Virus record (IMG/VR): IMGVR_UViG_3300031772_000071
Span: 1 to 43,657 of that record
Source of the DNA: a virus
Direction: 5' to 3' (one strand)
Length of the DNA: 43,657 nt
The notes beneath the pieces were generated by a model. It saw nothing but the letters and a program-made list of their open reading frames with translations. It was not told the DNA's origin and did not search any database. The first letter of the stretch is position 1. Each line of letters begins with the position of its first letter. The translations under genes and the position numbers were made by a program. Below, one piece after another: positions 1 through 6,947 of the stretch.

Positions 1-127
1 AAAGTCGCTTCCGACGGTCAACAGAAATTCAGATACGAGACGACCATCGAGAAGATGAATCTCAGGACAGAAAGTATGGCCGAGACTATCGGCGCTTTAA
101 TGACCATGCTAAAGGGTTTTATAAAAC
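1..127. repeat. terminal overlap, left copy
   Basis: This stretch is identical to 43531-43657, so the window closes into a 43,530-bp circle. It lies inside the portal gene and the reading frame continues without a break (2007 coding bases before the junction, divisible by three). The length of 127 equals a common assembler k-mer, so it is probably an assembly overlap of a circular or circularly permuted genome and not a biological terminal repeat. Confidence 0.95.
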
Positions 128-531
128 CGGAGAAACCGGTGAAGACAACCGCTAAGGAACCTCCCGGTCGGGCTAAAGGCGGACCTGTTAAAGCAGGTAA
201 ACCGTATGTTGTCGGGGAAGAGGGTGAAGAAGTATTTGTCCCCGAACAGGACGGCGTGATTATCCCGAACGAGCAACTTGCGGAAGGGGAAGAAGTGCCC
301 TGGTACGAAAAACCGGCTCCCGTTTTTCCTGAATTAATCAAACGGACTCCTCCCCCCAGGGCATATTCCGATAAGGAGAGTGCACCCAAGCCTCCGAAAG
401 TAGTTCCTAAAAAATTATCCGATTATCCTAAAGAGATATTGGATAAATACAGAAAACAGTTAGAGGCGGTCTCGCCCTCGCAGAGATTGCAGATGCTGGA
501 AACTTTAATCGAGATCGACAAGGAAACGTAA
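1..531 (+). CDS. portal protein, C-terminal part (continues from 41524-43657)
   Basis: This is the last 176 codons of the portal gene that starts at 41524; joined across the circle junction the protein is about 845 residues. The part shown begins inside a coiled-coil-like region rich in K, E, Q and M. It ends in a basic, proline-rich tail. Around residues 726-765 it carries a GGPVKAGKPYVVGE then FVPEQ then IIPNE series, a pattern I know from the C-termini of tape-measure and other phage proteins, not from portals. The stop codon overlaps the start of the next small gene by one base. Confidence 0.85.
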   Translation, partial: KVASDGQQKFRYETTIEKMNLRTESMAETIGALMTMLKGFIKPEKPVKTTAKEPPGRAKGGPVKAGKPYVVGEEGEEVFVPEQDGVIIPNEQLAEGEEVPWYEKPAPVFPELIKRTPPPRAYSDKESAPKPPKVVPKKLSDYPKEILDKYRKQLEAVSPSQRLQMLETLIEIDKET

Positions 532-695
532 TGCCTGCAAAAAGCGAAGATCAAAGAATCGCGGCGGCCATAGCCGAACATGAACCGGAAAAACTCTATA
601 AACGCAACCGGGGAATGTTGAAGATGTCGCATAAGCAATTGCAAGATTACGCCGTGAAGTGGAAAGGCGCGATGCAAAAAGGAGTGAAGAAGTAA
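531..695 (+). CDS. small DUF3008-like protein
   Basis: A 54-residue basic protein that starts MPAKSEDQRIAAAIA and contains a later MSHKQLQDYA segment. This layout (MPA-S-x-Q-R start, then a short K-rich stretch, then MS-x-x-x-L-x-D-[FY]-A) matches small DUF3008-type proteins found in phages and bacteria; their function is unknown to me. The ATG shares one base with the portal stop codon, so it is translationally coupled to the portal. It is the last gene before a strong terminator. Confidence 0.7.
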   Translation: MPAKSEDQRIAAAIAEHEPEKLYKRNRGMLKMSHKQLQDYAVKWKGAMQKGVKK

Positions 696-753
696 AATAG
701 TTTTTAAAATTGGGTTTTCCCGCGCCCGGCCAGGCAAGGGAACTAAGTAAATA

Positions 754-795
754 AAAAAGGGCATCGTGGTGCCACGACACTACGTTGCCCTTTTT
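754..795 (+). terminator. intrinsic terminator inside the head operon
   Basis: A 10-bp stem AAAAAGGGCA / TGCCCTTTTT encloses a second perfect stem TCGTGG / CCACGA, and the right arm runs into TTTTTATTT. The A-rich left arm makes it potentially bidirectional. It separates portal and its small partner from scaffold and capsid. No TTGACA-like promoter is visible between it and the scaffold start at 853, so downstream expression probably depends on read-through. Confidence 0.8.
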
Positions 796-852
796 ATTTG
801 GCCCAAACAAACAAACCCGCCGCCAGGGTTAAGAGGCGAGAAAGGAACCAAA

Positions 853-1791
853 ATGGAGTTAGTAACCGAAAACAAAGAATTGACACCTGAGCTGAAGGCC
901 GAGATGTTAGGGGAGACCACACCTACAGCGGAACCCCCCGCCGCTGAAGTCCCAGCCTCAGGAACAGAACCACTCAAAACCGGAGAGCCGACGACCACAC
1001 CGGGCGAAGCGCCGAAAGTCGCCGAGACACCTGCGCCGGGGGAGGTTAAACCACCGGAACCGACAGTAACGCCAAGCGAACAGATTTTTAAGCAAGCCGA
1101 CGTTGAACGAATAGTTCAAGAACGGGTTGCGAATCTGTCGCGCGAGAACCAACAACTGAAAGAACGTTTGGAGACCCCGGCCCCACGGCCGCAACCCCAG
1201 CAACCCACGCAACCTACCGATCCGGCTGATTTGGATTTGGGAAAGGTATTCCGTGACCCGGAATGGAACGGATGGTCCTTGAGAAAACTCAAGGAACAAG
1301 GTTACGACGAGCAGTTCCAGACTGCCGTAGCCAGACTTGAAGCCGTTAAACAGTTCAATATTCTCAGGCAGGATGAAAACAAACAACGACAGGAACAGTT
1401 TTATCAAGATAAAGTCAGTCAAGAGACTGAAGAAGTCAGGAAGATTGCTCCTGATATGTTTGATGCTGCCACGGGAAAACCCAATCAGAAGTTTATTGAA
1501 CTTACCGATTGGGCTGCAAATAACGGTATTTTTAACGCTCCGTTGGCTTTCAAACTCCGCAACATGGATGCTTTGATCGCTCAAGCCAAAAAGGACGCCG
1601 TTACGGAATATTTGAACGGCCTGAACAAACCCGTAGTTAGACGGGCAGGAGATGGCGGGACTACGCCGGTTGTGACCACAAATCTAAAATCCTTGGACGA
1701 TACCGCATTGCAACAGGCATTTATCACGTCTGTTTCAGGATCGCCGCAAAGGAAAACGATTTTGGCCGAGATGGAGGCTAGGGGACTTTAA
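853..1791 (+). CDS. capsid scaffolding protein
   Basis: A 312-residue protein by position and composition: it lies directly before the major capsid gene, is acidic, and opens with a P/T/E-rich low-complexity arm (residues 20-75). A predicted coiled coil follows at about 76-107 (QADVERIVQERV...), then a Q/P linker and a helical C-terminal half. Scaffolds hold capsid subunits in the procapsid and leave before DNA entry. The start at 853 is chosen because AAGGA lies 7 bases upstream; an in-frame ATG at 766 lies inside the terminator hairpin and has no ribosome site. Confidence 0.7.
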   Translation: MELVTENKELTPELKAEMLGETTPTAEPPAAEVPASGTEPLKTGEPTTTPGEAPKVAETPAPGEVKPPEPTVTPSEQIFKQADVERIVQERVANLSRENQQLKERLETPAPRPQPQQPTQPTDPADLDLGKVFRDPEWNGWSLRKLKEQGYDEQFQTAVARLEAVKQFNILRQDENKQRQEQFYQDKVSQETEEVRKIAPDMFDAATGKPNQKFIELTDWAANNGIFNAPLAFKLRNMDALIAQAKKDAVTEYLNGLNKPVVRRAGDGGTTPVVTTNLKSLDDTALQQAFITSVSGSPQRKTILAEMEARGL

Positions 1792-1827
1792 CAAACGTTC
1801 TCCTATATTTACCGGAGGACATTCAAA

Positions 1828-2829
1828 ATGACAGTAACTGCTTTTGCAACGGGCGATGCTCTTACCGAAAAGGTATGGATTGAGAAAGCGCTCGACTTGG
1901 GAATGGACCGCTCCTACTTTGCCCAAAACGGATATGTGGGAGAGGACGAAAATAACATCATCATCAAAGTAACCGATCTGGCCCGCAAGAAAGGCGACAC
2001 GGCCACAATCGGAGCAATCGGCGAATTGACCGGGTCAGGCGTTTCCGGAGATGGGATCATGGAAGGGAATGAAGAATTGCTCCCGACCTATGACGATAAC
2101 ATCACCCTGGACCAGATTCGTAACGCCGTCCGGATTGAAGGCGCCATGACCGAACAACGCACTTCAATTGCGTTACGGCAAAAAGCGTCCAACGCCCTGG
2201 GCAATTGGTTGGCAAACAAGATTACTCAGGACACCTTTGACGGGTTGACCTTATCACCCAACAGAGTTGTTTACGGCGGAGATGCCACCAGTCGCGCCAC
2301 CATTGAGGCCAGCGATTATTTCACTTCGACCTTGATTAAAAAATGTACAACGATTGCCGGGAAAGTGACTCCGGAGATTAAACCGGTAACTAAGGCCGGC
2401 ATGGAAGTTTTTGTCATGACCATTGCCGATGACTGCGGTTATGATCTTGCGGTCAGTGATTCGGTTTACAACCAGGCCATGCGAGAAGCCATGCCGCGCG
2501 GTGCCGATAACCCGATTTTCAAGAATGCATACGCGAAAATGCATGATACCATTATCCAGAAACATAAATACATCACGACTTCGGCCACTTTCGGTTCCGC
2601 TTCCACTATCGCCGGGGCCGAAAACCTGTTTATGGGCAAAGGGGCCGGAGCCTGGCTGTTCGCAAAGGATAAATTCTGGAAAGAGAAAACCTTTGACTAT
2701 GACAACAGCCCCGGTGTTTGCGTTGGCGCCATTTTTGGCGTAGGCAAATTGGTCTTCAACAGCAAGGACAATGCCGTTATCGTGGTTGTCACTTCCCGGA
2801 CCAACAACGCCAGCGTCGCGTACGCATAA
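1828..2829 (+). CDS. major capsid protein, N4-gp56-like
   Basis: A 333-residue protein. The order of motifs (N-terminal TGDALTEKVWIEK, then GDTATIGAIGELTG, then ITLDQIRNAVRIEGAMTEQR, then a C-terminal KDNAVIVVV) fits the N4-gp56/DUF4043 group of HK97-fold capsid proteins. These form the icosahedral shell. The conserved IRNAVRIEG-type segment corresponds to the family's strongly conserved core. A clean GGAGG ribosome site lies 10 bases before the ATG. It follows the scaffold gene, the usual order. Assignment is by recalled family pattern, so the capsid role is firmer than the exact family. Confidence 0.85.
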   Translation: MTVTAFATGDALTEKVWIEKALDLGMDRSYFAQNGYVGEDENNIIIKVTDLARKKGDTATIGAIGELTGSGVSGDGIMEGNEELLPTYDDNITLDQIRNAVRIEGAMTEQRTSIALRQKASNALGNWLANKITQDTFDGLTLSPNRVVYGGDATSRATIEASDYFTSTLIKKCTTIAGKVTPEIKPVTKAGMEVFVMTIADDCGYDLAVSDSVYNQAMREAMPRGADNPIFKNAYAKMHDTIIQKHKYITTSATFGSASTIAGAENLFMGKGAGAWLFAKDKFWKEKTFDYDNSPGVCVGAIFGVGKLVFNSKDNAVIVVVTSRTNNASVAYA

Positions 2830-2863
2830 ACCTTAAATTCTCGATTTTAGAAAGGAATAACCC

Positions 2864-3763
2864 ATGACTCAAAACATGACACAAGAAGAAAATAAAATTG
2901 AAGGCCAGGACATACCTGAAAAGGTGCGAAATAAACCGGGGCCGAAACCGAAGATTAAGACTGAAGAAGCATCGGCCCCGGCGATAATCGTTCCCAAACT
3001 CCCCAAGGTTTCAGACGGCGGCGTATTGAGCATCGACGATTTGATAGAACAATACGACCCGGATGGGGACAAGGCAAGCGAGAGAAAAGCGAGAGATCCT
3101 TTTGCGGATTACGAGCAAAGTCTCGTCATGGCCCGAAAATATCCGAAGAACCCGCAATTAGACCAGATGGACAAGGCTGAATTGTTGAATTACTGCATCG
3201 AGGCCAACATCTTTAAAAAAGGTTGGGTCGTTCGGCGCGGTAAAACTCCGGAAACTTTTGACCGCACTATCGTCAAGGAAGTCAAAACGGACGACAGTAA
3301 AGAACAGATTCTGGCGTATATCGACAAACGGGAAACCGTTAAATTCCCTGCCCATTGGCTGGTTTTTACCAATTTATCAAACCGTAATCCGGCATTACCG
3401 TGGTCCCGAGGCGTAAAGTCCTGGTACACAAATCGTTTTGAATCGTGTGCCTTTGAAATGCAATGGCCGCTGCCTACTCCTCTCGATCCTTATCGCAAGG
3501 CAGAAAAGCTAAATGCATGCGCCATTATTCAGGACGATTCGGTCCGTGCTCAATTGTTTTTCATGATACAACCCGCGAAGGGTAAAGTAATCCGCAGAAT
3601 GAACGGCGATAAAAACGCTTTCGTGCTTTTAAAGACGGAAGAAAAATCTATCGCCATTCTGGAACGGATATTCACAGCGGGAACCAAGGGCGCGGCCGAG
3701 TACAAGGATTTGAGGCTTTGGGAGAAACATTTCAAGGGATTGCCGGAAATCGGCGAGGAATAA
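2864..3763 (+). CDS. head-region protein of unknown function
   Basis: A 299-residue protein, not recognised. The first 70 residues are charged and probably disordered and hold an AT-hook-like KPGPKPK (24-30). The remainder looks folded, with many W, F and Y residues (for example PAHWLVFTNLSNRNPALPW). It lies 34 bases after the capsid gene, with AAAGGA 9 bases before its ATG, so it belongs to the morphogenesis operon. A head or DNA-proximal role is a guess from position only. Confidence 0.7.
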   Translation: MTQNMTQEENKIEGQDIPEKVRNKPGPKPKIKTEEASAPAIIVPKLPKVSDGGVLSIDDLIEQYDPDGDKASERKARDPFADYEQSLVMARKYPKNPQLDQMDKAELLNYCIEANIFKKGWVVRRGKTPETFDRTIVKEVKTDDSKEQILAYIDKRETVKFPAHWLVFTNLSNRNPALPWSRGVKSWYTNRFESCAFEMQWPLPTPLDPYRKAEKLNACAIIQDDSVRAQLFFMIQPAKGKVIRRMNGDKNAFVLLKTEEKSIAILERIFTAGTKGAAEYKDLRLWEKHFKGLPEIGEE

Positions 3764-3777
3764 ACGGAGGGCTTTAA

Positions 3778-4287
3778 ATGGGAACATTTGCCCATGTCAG
3801 GCCAAACGGATTGAAAAAACACGACATCACGCAGTTGATTTATGAAATCATCTACGTTCTTATGAATGCCTGTGGAGCGAAAGGTGGAAATGCGACTCAT
3901 GCAAATTTTACCATTTCGGTCCAAGGTAAGGATGGAAATTGGACTGGTGCAAACGAATATGTTTTTAATTTACAGCCGAACGGCTGGAATCAGATGTTTG
4001 CCATCCAAGCGATTCATGAGATCCTTGATTTTATGATCAACACTCCGACAACGGGAATCAGCGAAGCGGATTTTACCGGCCAGGTTGCGGATATGTGGCG
4101 CTCTTTAAAGGGCGGGACCACAACCAAGAGTTACATCCTTTATCCGGACGGTATTTCGGAAGGTGATATTTGTCAGATTCTTTATGAAATTATTGAGGGT
4201 TTGATAGACGACACCAGCATAGCTGCAACCTATTGGACGTTGGATGTTATGGATAAATCCGGGAATGTGGCCGGTGTTTCAGGTTAA
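3778..4287 (+). CDS. unknown structural-region protein with an internal duplication
   Basis: A 169-residue protein, not recognised. Two segments look like copies: one near residues 14-30 (DITQLIYEIIYVLMNA) and one near 124-140 (DICQILYEIIEGLIDD), each followed by an aromatic beta-like stretch ending in a DGNWTG or SGNVAG turn. This suggests two repeats of about 45 residues. A GGAGG site lies 8 bases before the ATG. Its position between capsid and tail genes suggests a virion part such as a decoration or joining protein; this is inference. Confidence 0.7.
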   Translation: MGTFAHVRPNGLKKHDITQLIYEIIYVLMNACGAKGGNATHANFTISVQGKDGNWTGANEYVFNLQPNGWNQMFAIQAIHEILDFMINTPTTGISEADFTGQVADMWRSLKGGTTTKSYILYPDGISEGDICQILYEIIEGLIDDTSIAATYWTLDVMDKSGNVAGVSG

Positions 4288-4325
4288 TAACTTATAATGT
4301 TTTTTTTCGGAGGATGATTTGTAAA

Positions 4326-5141
4326 ATGAAAAAATATCTTTCTTTTTTAATCGTATTTTTACTGGCGGTCATGTTTTTTGTGACACCCGCAAGTGCAGTT
4401 TTGCGGCATTTCACGCTTACGGTTTATAAAGCGACTGCCACTGAACAACTAAACGATCCCTTGAAAGCAACTAGGTTGACCTCGAATGTGGTCTATACGG
4501 TTTATGCGAGTGGAGTCACCGCTCCGTCTCAACGGGAAACACTTTACAGCGATAATCAGGGTACAGCAAAGGTAAGCAACCCCTGGGTTTCCGCTGCCTT
4601 GTTTGCCGCCGATGGTGGCGGGTCCGTTGATTTTTGGTGTGATCCTACGGCAACCGACGATAAAACCGTAGAAATTTTGGTTATTGATTCGGCTGCTGGA
4701 TGTTCGGAATGGATCAAAGCCCAATTTGATAAACATCATACTGTTGTTATTGACGAACGAAGAGGACAGTTATCCTTACTCACCATTCCGTCTTCGTCCA
4801 CGGTTTCCACCACGGCGTTCATAAGTGGTGTGACCAAAGCGGCAACCAGTATCTATCTGACGATTGATTTGGCACCGGGAACTTTAATCCAGGATGTTTT
4901 TCTCGATATCACAGCCGCGGGCGCAGGTCAGGCTTCTATGGACTTGGGAACCGGAGCATCCGCCACAGCCTATATTAGCTCCTTGGACACTTTCACGGCT
5001 GGGTTTGTCCAGGATGACGTTTTTGATACGGCATTCCAATATGTCACCAAAGATCCGGCCGTCAACCTGCAAAAACTTTACCTGCGATGGGGTACTGATT
5101 CCTGGGATGGTTTTATCAACATCTTAAAGGTGATGCGGTAA
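4326..5141 (+). CDS. Sec-exported beta-rich protein, possible virion or surface protein
   Basis: A 271-residue protein that opens with a textbook signal peptide: basic MKKY, a hydrophobic core and a PASA cleavage site near residue 24. The mature part is rich in T, S, V and A and looks all-beta. Start 4326 is preferred over 4314 because the GGAGGA site would touch 4314 but stands 12 bases before 4326. Genes in this position usually encode virion proteins, which normally have no signal peptide. It is the first of several such genes in this genome. Confidence 0.75.
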   Translation: MKKYLSFLIVFLLAVMFFVTPASAVLRHFTLTVYKATATEQLNDPLKATRLTSNVVYTVYASGVTAPSQRETLYSDNQGTAKVSNPWVSAALFAADGGGSVDFWCDPTATDDKTVEILVIDSAAGCSEWIKAQFDKHHTVVIDERRGQLSLLTIPSSSTVSTTAFISGVTKAATSIYLTIDLAPGTLIQDVFLDITAAGAGQASMDLGTGASATAYISSLDTFTAGFVQDDVFDTAFQYVTKDPAVNLQKLYLRWGTDSWDGFINILKVMR

Positions 5142-5144
5142 GGC

Positions 5145-6257
5145 ATGTCCTTTAAACCAAAATACTTAGCTTATCTCATTTTTCCCATTGCGTTGACGTT
5201 CCTGTTCGTGGGGACGCAGCGCAATGGGAATATGATGTTATTCCTGACGGCAGGCGGGTTTCTGCTGTCCTTCCTGATTCAGGATAAATGGATCAAGACC
5301 TTTTATCTCTGGTCCATCGCCCTGGGCCTGATCGGGTATTGTTTTTTGATCGGGAAGATGGACCATACTTTTTACGTGCTGCACATGAGCGCGATGGATA
5401 GCCTGGTTAAACTTTCGGTCGCCATGTTGATTTATTCCGTGGCATCCCGAATTCAGGTCGCCGAATTTGAATCGGTCTTCAATGTGATTTGCATCCTGAT
5501 CCTGATCGAATGTTTTCTTTACATCCTGCAATATTTCGGATTAAACCTTTTAATCGCGGTATCCTCTTCCCTCGGATATGAAATCAGGCCGGGCCAAGGA
5601 GCGGCAACCTTGGGAAACATCAATTTCTTTGCCATCTGCCTGGCCATTACCTTGCCGTTGTTTTTCAGGAAACGCTGGGCCTGGTGCCTGTTATTCATTA
5701 TTCCAATTCTTATCAGCGCCCGAACCGCCGGCGCTGCATTGGCTGCGGCTGGCGCGGTTGCTTATTGGGCATGGAAGACAAAAGGAAATTCAAGACTTTT
5801 GACCGGTCTTGCTATCCTAACCATTATCGGAACTGGGCTGACTATTTTTTTCGTTTGGTTCGACCCGAAATCTTTTGCACTTGATCCATTCAGGATTGGT
5901 CTTTGGAACACCATGCTGGCTTCCTGGCATCAGTGGGCTTTGATCGGCAACGGGATCGGTTCTCTTCCGATGTTGTTAAAAGTCGAACACGCCCATAACG
6001 ACTTCCTGGAAGCCATCTTTGAAGGCGGCATCCCTTATTTTGTCTGCATTACCGGATTTGTGATCTGTTTTTTAAGACGGTCGATCCGGGAACACAATAA
6101 AAACGATCTTATTATCATCTCAGGATTGATCGCCCTGGGCATATCGTCTTTATTTCATTACCCGCTACATCTTGCACCAAGTGGCTTTATCGCCTTGGTC
6201 CTTTTGGGCATGTACACGAGCGGGGGACGAAATGGCAGACTTCTTAACTTACGCTGA
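5145..6257 (+). CDS. Wzy/O-antigen-ligase-like polytopic membrane protein
   Basis: A 370-residue protein with about ten to eleven hydrophobic spans. A large loop between late spans contains RIGLWNTMLASWHQWALIGN, then GIGSLP, then HAHNDFLEAIFEGGIPYF. The pattern R-x-x-LW...P/W..IGNGIG...HAHN-x-[FY]-LE...E-x-G matches the Wzy_C domain of O-antigen polymerases and ligases, which join surface polysaccharide units at the periplasmic face. It lies 3 bases after a signal-peptide gene and its end overlaps the next head-tail gene by 26 bases, so it is expressed with virion genes. Likely role: changing host surface polysaccharide, for example to block re-infection. The enzymatic activity is inference. 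Confidence 0.7.
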   Translation: MSFKPKYLAYLIFPIALTFLFVGTQRNGNMMLFLTAGGFLLSFLIQDKWIKTFYLWSIALGLIGYCFLIGKMDHTFYVLHMSAMDSLVKLSVAMLIYSVASRIQVAEFESVFNVICILILIECFLYILQYFGLNLLIAVSSSLGYEIRPGQGAATLGNINFFAICLAITLPLFFRKRWAWCLLFIIPILISARTAGAALAAAGAVAYWAWKTKGNSRLLTGLAILTIIGTGLTIFFVWFDPKSFALDPFRIGLWNTMLASWHQWALIGNGIGSLPMLLKVEHAHNDFLEAIFEGGIPYFVCITGFVICFLRRSIREHNKNDLIIISGLIALGISSLFHYPLHLAPSGFIALVLLGMYTSGGRNGRLLNLR

Positions 6258-6930
6258 AATTCAAACAGCCGTTCAGGATCTACTCGATGACGACGACGCC
6301 ACGGTGTTGACTGTTCTTCAAGCCGCCATCAACCGCGTTTATCACGACATCATTGCCCGGTTTAAACGCGGCAATCTGCCGGCGCGGTGGTTGGTGGATT
6401 ATGACGACGCTTTATCTACGGCTGTTTCCACGCGAACAAATATATTGACCGCAGGAAATAATGTCGAACGTATCCTGGCTATGTCGGTCGATAATCAACC
6501 CTGCACTCCAATTGATTGGCAAGAATTGGAAGGTGGGGCAAAAGCCAGACCGGGCAATCCTTCTCCCGATTATTATTGGGACACGTCGAATAAAAGCAGG
6601 CCGACCCGGTTTTATCACAAAAAAGCCTATACCTCAGCCGGAGTGGAATCCAATACGATTTATTGGTTCCTGCTCCCCGATGCAATCTATTCCTTTCGAT
6701 ATTGGTACGAAAAACGGGTAACTTTATTGACAGGCGCGAATGTCCCTATTCTACCGCCCTTCGCGCACCCGGCTTTGATCTACGGCACGCTGGCTCAAGC
6801 GGCCCTGTTCGATATCCGGGCCAAGTCCGGTCCTTGGGATGTGATGTACGAAGGTTTGATAAACGATCTTGAAAGTTTTAACGCAAACTTTGTATTCGGA
6901 AGTAACGTCGCGGAACCGTTCGGTTTATAA
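6232..6930 (+). CDS. head-to-tail adaptor-like protein
   Basis: A 232-residue protein. Its N-terminal helical part (FLTYAEIQTAVQDLLDDD...VLQAAINRVYHDI) and a C-terminal part with YWYEKRVTLLT and PPFAHPALIYGTLAQAA resemble phage adaptor proteins that sit below the portal; in these, a helical bundle contacts the portal. Start 6232 is chosen for its GGGGGA site; upstream in-frame starts lie inside the Wzy-like gene. It directly precedes the gp10-like tail hub, the order seen in short-tailed phages. Assigned by pattern and context. Confidence 0.6.
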   Translation: MADFLTYAEIQTAVQDLLDDDDATVLTVLQAAINRVYHDIIARFKRGNLPARWLVDYDDALSTAVSTRTNILTAGNNVERILAMSVDNQPCTPIDWQELEGGAKARPGNPSPDYYWDTSNKSRPTRFYHKKAYTSAGVESNTIYWFLLPDAIYSFRYWYEKRVTLLTGANVPILPPFAHPALIYGTLAQAALFDIRAKSGPWDVMYEGLINDLESFNANFVFGSNVAEPFGL

Positions 6931-6947
6931 AAACATGGGCATGAAGA

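Noticed and set aside
4293-4298. TATAAT before the signal-peptide gene at 4326
   Set aside because: No acceptable -35 box at 16-18 bases; probably chance in an A+T-rich gap.
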